Part shown: positions 22,359 to 31,990 of the stretch, in pieces | Position numbering within the stretch: position 1 is the stretch's first letter | Layout: every line of letters starts with the position of its first letter | Source of the DNA: Schoenoplectus triqueter | Taxonomy: Eukaryota > Streptophyta > Magnoliopsida > Poales > Cyperaceae | DNA length: 33,771 nt | Reading direction: 5' to 3' | Assembly (NCBI GenBank): GCA_964058805.1 | Contig: CAXKVV010001741.1 | Location: 1-33,771, forward strand | Notes under the pieces: generated by a model | The model's input: the letters and a program-made list of their open reading frames with translations, nothing else | Database searches by the model: none | Told to the model about the DNA's origin: nothing | Position numbers and translations under genes: made by a program

Positions 22359-22842
22359 GTGATGTGTGTATATAATTTTGTTTGTGATCGATATATGTAT
22401 GTGTGATTTTATAATTTTATTATTTGTGATATATGCGTGTAATGCATGCATATATAACTTATTTGTTTGTGAATTTTGTGATATGATAAAAAAATATATG
22501 CTAGCAATCTAGGTTAGCAACAGAGAAAACAATGATTTTTTTTTAAATATTTAACAATGGATATATAAAAAAAATTCATTGCTGAATTGACTAAAAAATA
22601 AAAAAAAATATGACTTTAGCAACGGTTTCAAGTCAAAATCGTTGGTAAAAGGATATTTAACAATAATTTTAAGTTCAAAATTGTTATTAAATTGTTGTTT
22701 TCTATGCTTCTTAACACCTGAACATTAGGGATTTGACAACTATTCTTTAATAGCTTATCTAACATCTCTCTTTGATAGCGGTTTAAAAACCATTGTTAAA
22801 CTTGATAAATAATCGTTAGTAAAGATCAAATCTCCCGTAGTG
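22359..22842 (+). mobile_element. CACTA-type 3' end (CACTACGGGAGAT family)
   Basis: The sequence ending at 22842 reads ATCTCCCGTAGTG; its reverse complement, CACTACGGGAGAT, is a classic CACTA terminus. From about 22500 to 22820 the motifs TTTAGCAACGGTTTCAAG, AAAATCGTTGGTAAA and AACCATTGTTAAA recur in both orientations as subterminal repeats. The 5' partner is not adjacent. A TG-rich segment at 22360-22490 resembles the sequence just downstream of Ulp1 copy B (13330-13374), so this may be the far end of that element. Confidence 0.6.
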
Positions 22843-22970
22843 AGTGGAGACGTTAATTTTCAAAGTTTCAAATTATAAAAAAAAATTAAATCACTAGTTG
22901 AACAGTAAACAATGTACCGAATCATTAGCTGATAAGTACAATCGGTTTCGAATGGAATTAATGATCTAAG

Positions 22971-23231
22971 TGTTATAATATTAATGATAGATGTTTCACC
23001 TTCTTCACCTCCTCTCATAATAATAGAAGTTTTTCATTCTCTTCATCTTCTCCTTAATTCTAGATTTAATTTTGTATTAATTTTCTCTTTTATTACATGA
23101 TGTTTCTCTAGCCTATAAATAGAGAATTGTATGTTGTTGATGGGAATATATAAAAAATCTCTATATGAGATAATATAGAAATAAGATTTTAGCCTCTCTC
23201 AACTTTTGTCTTCTATCTTTATTTTATAACA
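22971..23231 (+). repeat. 5' LTR of the copia element
   Basis: Begins TGTTATAA and ends TTATAACA, perfect 8-bp terminal inverted repeats of the TG...CA type. It is 261 bp and contains a TATAAATA box at 23114-23121. The 3' LTR is about 10 bp longer, mainly because of an extra CCTCC-rich stretch near its start. Confidence 0.85.
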
Positions 23232-23295
23232 CGTTATCAGTACGATTTCGCTCTAATCGAGTTGTGACGAAAGTGCAAATGGGCATCCTCTAAAA

Positions 23296-26214
23296 TTGAT
23301 AATTAGGTCATTTAAAAATAAAATTGAAAATGAATCTCCTTTATTTTTAGAGAGAATTCAAGGAGACATTTGTGGGCCAATTTCTCTTCCATGTAGACCA
23401 TTTAGATATTTTATGGTTTTAATTGATGCATCAACTCGATGGTCACATGTTTGCCTATTAGCTACAAGAAATGTTGCATTTGCTAGGCTATTAGCACAAA
23501 TAATCCAATTAAGAGCAAATTTTCTGGATTACCAAATTAAGAGTATCCGGCTTGATAATGCAGGAGAATTTACATCTCAGTCTTTTAATGATTATTGTAT
23601 GTCAATTGGGATTAAGGTAGAACATCCAGTTGCTCATGTACATACACAAAATGGTTTAGCTAAATCATTAATTAAAAGATTACAACTGATTGTTAGACCG
23701 TTACTTATGAAATGTAATCTACCATCTTCTGCATGGGGACATACCATATTACATGCTGTTGTACTTATTAGATTAAGACCAACTGCATCTCATAAATTTT
23801 CTCCATTACAATTGGTCTCTGGAAGAGAACCAAACTTGTCCCATCTTTAAAATTTTGGTTGTGCTGTGTATGTTCTAATTTCTCCTCCACAACGCACAAA
23901 AATGGGACCACAGAGGAGATTAGGAATTTATATTGGTTTTCACTCTCCATCAATTATTAAATATTTAGAACCATTAACTGGAGATGTTTTTACAGCTCGT
24001 TTTGCTGATTGTCAATTTGATGAGACAATATTCCCAATCTTAGGGGGAGAAAAAGAAAAGCTGAAAAAATAAGTAACTTGGAATGCATCATCAATATCTT
24101 ATCTTGATTCCCGGAGTGGTCAATGTGAACTGGAAGTTCAAAAGATTATACATTTGTAAAGAATAGCAAATGAGTTACCAGATGCATTTACAGATACAAA
24201 AAGAGTGACTAAATCACATATACCAGCTTTAAATGCACCTGCTCGAATTGAAATAATCCCAGCAGAGGTTACTATACAAAGAAAACGTGGAAGACCAATC
24301 GGTTCTAAAGATAAAAATCCATGAAAAATGAAAGAGCAGAATAATGCAGTTGGTGTAACTCCAGCAAAAATTATTGATAAAATCCCAAAAGAGATTGTCA
24401 GTAAAATCCCAGAAGAGATTGGAAGTAGAACCCCAGAAGAGGTCGTTGATAAAGTTCCAGAAGAAACTCAGGCACCGAATAATTATGAGATCTCAATAAA
24501 TTATGTACATACTGGTATAATATGGAACCGAAATGAAACACGTGTTGATGAAATTTTTGCATATGCTATAGCAATTGAAATGATAAATGAGGAAGATTAT
24601 GTGCCAAAAACTCCAGAAGAGTGTATGCACAGAAATGATTGGCCAAAATGAAAAGATGCCATGAAGGCTGAATTAGATTCGCTTGAAAAGCGAAATGTTT
24701 TTGGACCTGTAATTCTAACCCCTAAAAATGTTAACCCTGTAGGTTACAAGTGGGTTTTTGCAATAAAAAGAAATGAGAAAAATGAGATTGTGAGATATAA
24801 AGTAAGGCTAGTGGCACAAGATTTTACACAAATACCAGGAGTTGATTATGAAGAAACGTATTCACCTGTAGTGGATGCAATAACTCTTCGATTTTTAATC
24901 AGTCTCGCAATCACTGAGAACCTTCAAATGCGTCTCATGGATGTTGTCAAAGCCTATTTGTATGGATCACTCGATAATGATATCTATATGAAAGTCCCTG
25001 AAGGATTAAAAATGCTTGAAGCATTTACATCAAAATCTCGAGAAATGTATTCTATAAAGTTAAAACGATCATTGTATGGACTAAAACAATCGGATCGATT
25101 GTGGTATAATCGACTCAGTGAATATCTTATAAAAGAAGGATATAAATCTAATATAATTAGTCCATGTGTTTTTATTAAACGATCAATCTCGAGTTTTATA
25201 ATTATTGCAGTATATGTTGATGACCTGAATATCATTGGGTCTCCTGAAGAGATCGAAAAGACTGCAAAATTATTAAAGAATGAATTTGAAATGAAAGATC
25301 TTGGTGTAACAAAGTTGTGTCTCGGCCTGCAGATCGAGTATTTGCATAATGGTATATTTGTCCATCAATCAAACTACATCTAGAAGATGTTGAAACGTTT
25401 TAATATGGACAAACCTCATCCTCTAAGTACACCAATGGTTGTCCGATCACTTGATATGAAAAAAAATCATTATCAGCCCCGAAAAAATAATGAAAAAGCT
25501 CTTGGTCCTGAAGTACCATACTTAAGTGCAATTGGGGCTTTGATGTATCTTGCTAATAATATGATACCTGATATTGCTTTTTCTGTAAATGTATTAGCGA
25601 GATATAGTTCTGATCCAACACGCCGACATTGGAACGGAATCAAACATGTATTATGTTACCTTTGTGGGACACGTGATATGGGACTATTTTATCGAAAAAA
25701 TACAAAGTCCTAACTAGTTGGATATGCAGATGCAGGATATTTATCAGATCCGCATAAAGCTCGGTCACAATCCGGATATGTGTTTACATATGGCGGTACT
25801 GCAATTTCATGGCAATCGACAAAGCAAACATTGACAGCAACATCATCAAATCATGCTGAATTAATTGCTCTTTATGATGCTGGACGAGAATGTGTATGGT
25901 TAAGATCCATGATCCAACACATCCAAAAGGAATGTGGTCTCGAGACAGTCCGAGAAAACCCGACGGTGATATACGAAAATAATACTGCATGCATTGCTCA
26001 AATCAAAGAAGGATATATCAAAGGTGACAGAACCAAACACATCTCGCCGAAGTTCTTCTCAACACATGATTTACAGAAGAATAGTTTGATAAATATTTGT
26101 CAAATCAGATCAAGCGATAATTTGGCGGACTTATTCACAAAATCATTGCCAAGAAATATTTTTGAGCAGTTTTCATATAAGATTGGCATTCGTCACTTAA
26201 AAGATGTACATTAA
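23296..26214 (+). pseudogene. copia pol remnant: integrase, reverse transcriptase, RNase H
   Basis: One continuous reading frame without any frameshift, broken by seven stops at 23848, 24070, 24157, 24322, 24649, 25381 and 25711. There is no ATG at its beginning. Integrase (about 23340-23850): the first two catalytic aspartates survive in GDICGPI and RLDNAGEF, but the third acidic residue is Lys (AAA, 23662-23664) in NGLAKS. Reverse transcriptase (24661-25383): PVGYKWVF, YKVRLVAQDF, MDVVKAYLYG and the catalytic YVDD (25213-25224) are present. RNase H (to 26214): GYADAGY and SSNHAEL are present, but YENNTA has Asn where the family has a catalytic Asp. The chain ends DLFTKSLP...KIGIRHLKD, as in plant copia elements. 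It cannot make a working polyprotein. Confidence 0.9.
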
Positions 26215-26416
26215 AATGAGGGGGAGTATTATACACGTTGCACTCTTTTTCCCTTCACTAAGTTTTGTCCCATTGGGTTTTCTTAGTAAGGTTTTTAATG
26301 AGGTAACATAACTGATCCAGAAGTATCAGTTAAATCAAGTTAGTCCTGGAGTACCAAAATTTAAAATTTGTCCAGTAGTACAATATTAATAGTGTATAAT
26401 ATAAGGCGAAACATCT

Positions 26417-26425
26417 AAGGGGGAG
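26417..26425 (+). other. Polypurine tract of the copia element
   Basis: AAGGGGGAG lies immediately before the 3' LTR, the position where plus-strand synthesis is primed in LTR retrotransposons. Confidence 0.75.
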
Positions 26426-26696
26426 TGTTATAATATTAATGATAGATGTTTCACCTCCTCTCATTCCTCCACCTCCTCCCATAATAATAGAAGTTTTTCA
26501 TTCTCTTCACTTTCTCCTTAATTCTAGATTTAATTTTGTATTAATTTTCTCTTTTATTACATGATGTTTCTCTAGCCTATAAATAGAGGATTGTATGTTG
26601 TTGATAAAAAATATATAAAAAATCTCTAGATGAGATAATATAGAAATAAGATTTTAGCCTCTCACAACTTTTGTGTTCTATCTTTATTTTATAACA
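26426..26696 (+). repeat. 3' LTR of the copia element
   Basis: 271 bp with the same TGTTATAA...TTATAACA ends as the 5' LTR and a TATAAATA box at 26578-26585. It reads toward the KCS gene about 680 bp away, so read-through transcription into that promoter is possible in principle. Confidence 0.85.
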
Positions 26697-26754
26697 AAAG
26701 AAAAGGAAAGAGGAAAAAAGAATGTTGCACGCATCTCTTTTCTTCTAGTTGCAG

Positions 26755-26937
26755 CAAGCTTTTAAAAAACCGTTCACAGTTTTTAATGATAAGATAATAA
26801 TTTTTAGTTAAACGGTTTAAAGAGGGTTATTAAATGGTTTTTAATAATTTAAATGAAATTTTTTTACTTAACATAAAAAATTTTGATGAAGTTAAAATAG
26901 AGTTTAAATGGTTAAAATGAAGTTTTTTAAAAGCTTC
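26755..26937. mobile_element. hAT-like MITE in the KCS upstream region, perfect TSD
   Basis: AGTTGCAG flanks it on both sides (26747-26754 and 26938-26945). The inner ends AAGCTTTTAAAAAAC (26756-26770) and GTTTTTTAAAAGCTT (26922-26936) are a perfect 15-bp inverted repeat. The 183-bp element is AT-rich and non-coding. It lies between the copia 3' LTR and the KCS TATA box, about 230 bp upstream of the latter. Confidence 0.75.
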
Positions 26938-27166
26938 AGTTGCAGTAATAAATGTGGCGAAATTGACCCCTGGATAGCAAATTAAATCACGCATGATTAT
27001 ACTGTTACGCCTTAGAGAGAAGCTGCAAAACGCGTCTTGCAACTTGCGAAGTAATTTGTCAGACATGTTGAGCAGCGAATATGTCATAATCTAATTTAAT
27101 GATACGGAATTATGCTATTTCTCCGATTCTTGATCTAGGTATATATATAGGACCCTCGTATACATT

Positions 27167-27174
27167 TATATAAA
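27167..27174 (+). promoter_or_regulatory. TATA box of the KCS gene
   Basis: TATATAAA, 206 bp before the start codon. With a usual 25-35 bp offset, transcription would start near 27200, giving a 5' leader of about 180 nt. A second AT-rich box (TATATATATAG, about 27140) lies just upstream and is a weaker alternative. Confidence 0.55.
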
Positions 27175-27379
27175 CACTCCATTAATTCATAAGCAACCAA
27201 GAGTTTGCTTCATATGCACAAGCTGAACCCATACTAATTATGTACTATAATTCATTTTCTTCCATCCTGGGATTTTGAGTTGTATGAGCTAGCATAAACA
27301 TAAAACATTGAGCACTCCAACCCCCCCTCCTCCTCCTCCCTGAATACCAATTTAGAGGATCACAAAAAGAGAGCATTCA

Positions 27380-28792
27380 ATGGAGGTTTTGACCACCCTC
27401 ACTATTTTATTTATCCTCTATTCACTATACCTTCTCTACAAATCATACCTCTTAAAACGCTCCACAAATTGCTACTTGGTAGACTATGTGTGCTTCAAGC
27501 CGTCAGCTGATCGGGAAATCACTACTCGAAAATGTGGTGAAGTAATAGAACGCAACAAGGACCTTGGTTTGTCAGAATACAAGTTCCTTCTGAAGGTGAT
27601 TGTTAACTCTGGCATAGGTGAAAGAACTTATGGCCCAAGAAACATCCTTGAAGGGCGTGAAGAATCGCCGACACTCGATGATGGCATCCAAGAAATGGAT
27701 GAATTCTTGGACATATCAGTTCATGATTTATTTGTGAAAACAAATATTTCACCACGAGATGTGGATGTATTGGTGGTTAATATTTCCACTTTCTGCCCCG
27801 CCCCTTCCCTTGCATCGCGAATTGTGAACCGGTACAACATGCGCGAGGATGTGAAGGTCTATAATCTGTCTTCCATGGGGTGTAGTGCCACCTTGATAGC
27901 CATAGATGTGGTGCAAAACATATTCAAATCCGGAAAAAAGACCCTTGCAGTGGTGGTCACGTCAGAAGCTATCAGTCCTAACTGGTACTCTGGCAATGAC
28001 AAATCAATGATGCTTGGTAATTGCCTTTTCCGATGTGGTGGGTCATCCATGCTATTGACAAATGACCCTGCTATGCGTGCTCGAGCCAAGATGAGTCTCA
28101 AGTGCATGGTCCGAACTCATATCGGTGCAAACGATGATGCGTTCAACAGCGCTGTGCAGAAAGAAGACGACACTGGCCGTGTTGGTGTGCACCTAAGCAA
28201 GGGCCTTCCCAAAGCGGCAGTACGTGCTTTTACACAAAACTTGAAGCGTCTCATGCCGAAGGTCCTCCCATACAGTGAAATGGCGCTTCTTGTCTACCGC
28301 GTCGTGAAGAAAAAATTGTCACAAGGAAAAGTCAATCCCAAAGAAATAGTTGGCCAGATCAATTTTAAATCAGGGGTAGATCATTTTTGCTTGCATACCG
28401 GTGGGACTGCAGTAATTAACGCTGTCGGAGGTGCTCTGAAGCTGAGCGAGTATGATGTCGAACCGGCAAGAATGACACTACACCGATGGGGGAACACATC
28501 AGCAAGTAGCATATGGTACGTGTTGGGGTACATGGAGGCAAAAAAAAGGCTGAAGAAAAAAGATAGAGTGCTTATGATCAGCTTTGGTTCAGGCTTCAAG
28601 TGCAACAGTTGCCTTTGGGAGGTAAATAAAGATTTAGGAGATAGAGATGCTTGGGAGGATTGTATCGATGATTACCCCCCACAAACTCTAGTAAACCCAT
28701 ACTTGGAAAAGTATGGATGGGTCAACGAAGAGACTGACGAGACTTTTAATAGGGAGGAAAGGTTTGAGGCTTTTAGAAAAGATTCGTGGTAA
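27380..28792 (+). CDS. KCS: 3-ketoacyl-CoA synthase (very-long-chain fatty acid condensing enzyme)
   Basis: Condenses malonyl-CoA with a long-chain acyl-CoA, the first and chain-length-determining step of each elongation cycle in the ER membrane, feeding cuticular waxes, suberin and sphingolipids. 470 residues, single exon. Residues 3-23 form one hydrophobic membrane anchor. The FAE1/CUT1 condensing domain follows (about 25-310), then the ACP-synthase-III-type C domain (about 325-410). Catalytic Cys168 (SSMGCSA), His339 (FCLHTGG) and Asn372 (HRWGNTSASS) are present; the His-Asn spacing of 33 equals that of FAE1. Conserved His247, His335 and His368 are also kept. The start fits the family: a short N-terminus with a membrane anchor right after Met. 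HTGGTAVIN, KCNSCLWEV and the KYGW tail suggest a subgroup near Arabidopsis KCS12/KCS19, from memory and not certain. No break or missing residue, so probably functional. Confidence 0.95.
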   Translation: MEVLTTLTILFILYSLYLLYKSYLLKRSTNCYLVDYVCFKPSADREITTRKCGEVIERNKDLGLSEYKFLLKVIVNSGIGERTYGPRNILEGREESPTLDDGIQEMDEFLDISVHDLFVKTNISPRDVDVLVVNISTFCPAPSLASRIVNRYNMREDVKVYNLSSMGCSATLIAIDVVQNIFKSGKKTLAVVVTSEAISPNWYSGNDKSMMLGNCLFRCGGSSMLLTNDPAMRARAKMSLKCMVRTHIGANDDAFNSAVQKEDDTGRVGVHLSKGLPKAAVRAFTQNLKRLMPKVLPYSEMALLVYRVVKKKLSQGKVNPKEIVGQINFKSGVDHFCLHTGGTAVINAVGGALKLSEYDVEPARMTLHRWGNTSASSIWYVLGYMEAKKRLKKKDRVLMISFGSGFKCNSCLWEVNKDLGDRDAWEDCIDDYPPQTLVNPYLEKYGWVNEETDETFNREERFEAFRKDSW

Positions 28793-28804
28793 AAAACAAT
28801 ACAC

Positions 28805-28810
28805 AATAAA
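28805..28810 (+). terminator. Poly(A) signal for the KCS transcript
   Basis: AATAAA 13 bp after the KCS stop codon. It is close to the stop, so a downstream AT-rich signal could be used instead. The 250 bp that follow hold no other gene. Confidence 0.4.
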
Positions 28811-29074
28811 GGATGTTTTAAGTTACAAAACACAAATTTATTATTTACTAGATTGGAAAAAACATGCATCAATATAATATGAGAAAGAAGATAGGTACAC
28901 TACATTTAGTATAATAGTGAATTTAGTACAAAGTTTAAAGGTTATATAGCATGTTTGATGGTCCTGCATTCCTGCTATATATTGGCTGTCTTGTACCGAA
29001 AATACATATTACTCTCTTACTTTTCGTACAGCTGATTTTTTTTCCCTGTTTTTAATTATATATATACTGCTGTG

Positions 29075-29343
29075 CAGTGGCGGAGGTATATAAGCCCAGG
29101 GGTACAAGTGTTACCCCCTGGAAAACAAAAAACCAATAGAATAAAGGGTAATAAATCCACTATGTCACACCCTAAAAAATTTTTGTGTTACCCTCTGGAG
29201 TCTGAATTCTGAATTGGTCTTTAATTTATTAAAAATGCATGTTGAAAATTTTTTTTATACCGATAAATTAATGGGTTTTAACCCGTTAAGATATTCAATC
29301 CGATTAGGGCTACACCCTGGAAAAATTCCTGGCTCCGCCCCTG
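29075..29343. mobile_element. hAT-like MITE with perfect 8-bp TSD, 3' of KCS
   Basis: CTGCTGTG lies immediately on both sides (29067-29074 and 29344-29351). The element starts CAGTGGCGGAGG and ends CTCCGCCCCTG (reverse complement CAGGGGCGGAG). Inner arms share CCAGGGGTA / TACACCCTGG, and CCAGG.A.TTT motifs also mirror. 269 bp, non-coding. The CAGTGGCGGAG terminus also occurs in the element at 7224-7540, so the two belong to one broad family. A 95-codon frame starting inside it (29214) is accidental. Confidence 0.85.
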
Positions 29344-29351
29344 CTGCTGTG

Positions 29352-30100
29352 TATAAACATAATATTGGAGCTATCTATGAAACTTCTATTTATTTTGTTG
29401 TTTCAAGTTATCTTCACATCATTGCATGTGTTGTTGTGTTTGGAGCAAGTTTTTTTGAGAGAGATGAGAGTCTAACTCATAATTTCGTTTTATGTCTATA
29501 GTTTTTTGAAGATCATTTTGCTAACCACTTGAATTATTAGATCATTTGCGCGTTTGAAGCAACTAGTTCCAAGAAATTTGAAAAGGGAGGAAATTACCTA
29601 TCAGTCGTTGATATTTGAAAAGTTGCCTACTTTTTCTCTTTTCTCAGTTACAAATTTAAATCAACAGCTTTCAAAGTGAACTCTAAAACAATATTTCTAA
29701 CATCTAAATGTGTAACAGTACTACTTGCTCGGCACATAGCGAACAATATGTAAAAACTTAAAATCTGAACTTCGAAGTAATTTTCTTCTTGAAAGTGAAC
29801 TCTTGATCTTTAAACTCTGTACATTTGTTTGTCTTTTGACATCCATCTGATCACCAGGCCCAGCATGTGTCTTTGCTGGGGCTACCACTTATAGAGTCAT
29901 AATTATGTGTCTTTGTCATCACTAAATTGCATGCAACTAGCACTTTGCAAATACATACAATCTATTTAGTGGTCACGGTCCACTATATTAACTGGTAAGA
30001 AATTTAATTTCTAGGTTTTTGAAATCAGACACCACTGTACTCAAGTCAAGTAATGCATTTCATACTATTCTTATGAGCTATTATTTTTTCCAAAAAAAAA
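29352..30100. other. Intergenic DNA, nothing recognised
   Basis: No gene, RNA or repeat boundary could be supported. Contains ordinary AT-rich plant sequence between a MITE and a Helitron-like element. Confidence 0.45.
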
Positions 30101-30762
30101 TCTATATCTATACTATATTATAAAAAGAGTATGTAGTGGAAACATTCAGTGTTTCAGTATTTTCCTTACTAACCAATACCGCTAATGGAACAATGCATAT
30201 CAATATTTCTGAAAACTAATGGTTTAGATATCGGCCAATGTTACTTTTCCTCTACATTTTACTTTCTATTTTTTACCACGTATTAATAGAAGGTTAAAAA
30301 AACTTGTCTATCAAATAAATTAACCATTAATTATTTTTAATTTGTTATTTTTAATTTGTTTGTAATGATCGAGATACCCATTTTTCAATTTATGTTTGAG
30401 ATTGATTACATTTATAAAGTGACGGTTTGGATTTCCATCAAATTCATTTTTCCTCTTCGTTTTGTTTGCTATTTTTTATCATGCATTTATACATAAAATT
30501 TTATATTAAATATCAACTATTTTTAAGTTTTATTATAAAAAAAAACTACACATTGTACCATTATACTAAAAAAATTGGTTATATTTTATAAAACGTTTTT
30601 TACTAAATAATAAATTAATTTTATTTAAAAATTTGGGAGTCTTTATAATTGATTTAGATATAAATTATATTTAAGTAAAATATATTATTTTTATTAATAA
30701 TAAAATTAGTGTGAAATATAAAAAAAATTATAATTAAGAGGATTCGCGCTAAGAGAAACTAA
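30101..30762 (+). mobile_element. Probable non-autonomous Helitron
   Basis: The left end TCTATATCTATACTATATTA then TAAAAAGAG closely resembles known plant Helitron 5' termini, which start with TC, and it is preceded by A. A candidate 3' end is CTAA at 30759-30762, followed by T, as expected for insertion between A and T. The preceding GATTCGCGCTAAGAG is only weakly able to form the usual hairpin, so the 3' end is less certain than the 5' end. 662 bp, AT-rich, no Rep/helicase coding. Confidence 0.5.
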
Positions 30763-31584
30763 TAAATAAATTAGCCGCACCCCTTCATTTTATTGGTACC
30801 TAAAGAAAATAGCTGTTCGTACGAGCCATACTTTGAAGAAAGTGGGTTGTTAACAAGTTACAATTGCGCAGCATGTGAAATTATTGAATATTTGTTTCCA
30901 GCAGACTTTGATCTCAAGATCCGTAATTGTTAGATCATAATTTTATCTTATACGTATTAGCTACAAAATACAGAAGGGCAGATGCCGGATTTTAGACTTG
31001 AGGGTCAACATATATATGAGTATACTTATTTTAATTTCAACAGTGATATTAATGAAAAATAAAGCTTTGCAGACCTTGCCTTCAGATAAGTTAATTGCAG
31101 AGCACTTGTCAGACTTCTCTGCAGCTGTGTGGTAATAATACCATAATAACTTGTGTACCAGCTGGTGCATCCGTATCAGCCAGAGATACTACTGGGCTGC
31201 AGGATTTTGATGGATCAGTAATCGAATTCAGTAGTTTATTGGGTTAAAATTTATTAACTAATCAAATATTAAAATAATATTATTTATATATTAAAAATAA
31301 TAAAAATAAAAGTCAAAATAATAATAATCATCGTAATAAAGAAATTTTTTCTTTATGAAACTTCATATTTTAAAAGTTTTGCATAATTATTTCATTATCC
31401 ACGATATTAAATATTTTTTTCTCAATAAAAAATAATCAGACAATTCATGAGGTCAGAAATTTAATTCAGATTAACAAAACTTTAACCTAAAAACACTATT
31501 TTCTAAAATTCAGAGGGGTCAATGGACCTCCCCTGGTCTTAATTAAATCTGCCCCTGGGCGTAGGTGCATGGGTTAAGGTAGTG
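30763..31584. other. Intergenic DNA with a possible truncated CCCCTGG-end element
   Basis: No gene. Near 31520-31558 the phrases GACCTCCCCTGG and TCTGCCCCTGG resemble one end of the CAGTGGCGGAG/CAGGGGC hAT MITE family, but no opposite end or TSD was found. The rest is anonymous. Confidence 0.35.
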
Positions 31585-31990
31585 TTTTAACAACCCGTCT
31601 GGGTCTAATCCAATCTGTCAAACCCGACCTCGCAACCCGATTCGGAGTCAAAACCCATCTAACTCGAGGATCGGCCAAACCATGAGCCAATGAAAGGTTG
31701 CGGCCATGTTTTTTCAAAAAAAAAATCAGAGATAAACCCCGCCCGTGCAATACCCGACCCGCCCTTAATCCGCCTTGCAAACCCACAGAAAATTTGACCA
31801 AAACTCATCCTTAATCTGGCCAAAATTCAAAAATACCCAGCCGAAAAAAAACCTAGCTAAATTCGTGTAAAATCCGACCCAAAACCCGTATAACCCGACC
31901 TATTACCCCGATAAACCCGAATAACCCGACCTGACCCGCCCTCAAAACCGATACTTAACCGGGGTAACCCAGGAATAAAACCCAAAAAAT
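31585..31990. repeat. CCCGACC/AACCCG-rich degenerate repeat
   Basis: Dozens of AACCCGA, ACCCGACC and CCCGATAAACCCG motifs on the plus strand, a composition seen in GGGTGTCAAT-type MITEs such as 3605-4015. Unlike that element, only one strand bias is seen and no terminal inverted repeat or TSD could be found. The 75-codon minus-strand frame here (31574-31801) is a by-product of the repeat. Confidence 0.5.

Larger units (their letters stand above)
22971..26696 (+). mobile_element. Ty1/copia LTR retrotransposon, gag/protease-deleted and decayed
   Basis: Two LTRs (22971-23231 and 26426-26696) bound 3.2 kb of internal sequence. The order integrase, reverse transcriptase, RNase H defines Ty1/copia. 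Only 64 bp separate the 5' LTR from integrase-coding sequence, so gag, protease and the integrase zinc-binding region are missing. A purine run, AAGGGGGAG (26417-26425), is the polypurine tract. The sequence after the 5' LTR, CGTTATCAGTACGA, is the primer-binding position but I could not assign a tRNA. No 5-bp target duplication is seen (CTAAG versus AAAGA). By eye the LTRs differ at roughly ten substitutions plus a small length difference, suggesting insertion on a scale of a million years or so. Confidence 0.85.

Noticed and set aside
27859..28872. Three minus-strand open frames over the KCS gene
   Set aside because: Antisense shadows of the intact KCS coding sequence.
29214..29501. 95-codon open frame downstream of KCS
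   Set aside because: It starts inside the MITE at 29075-29343 and crosses its right TSD, so it is accidental.
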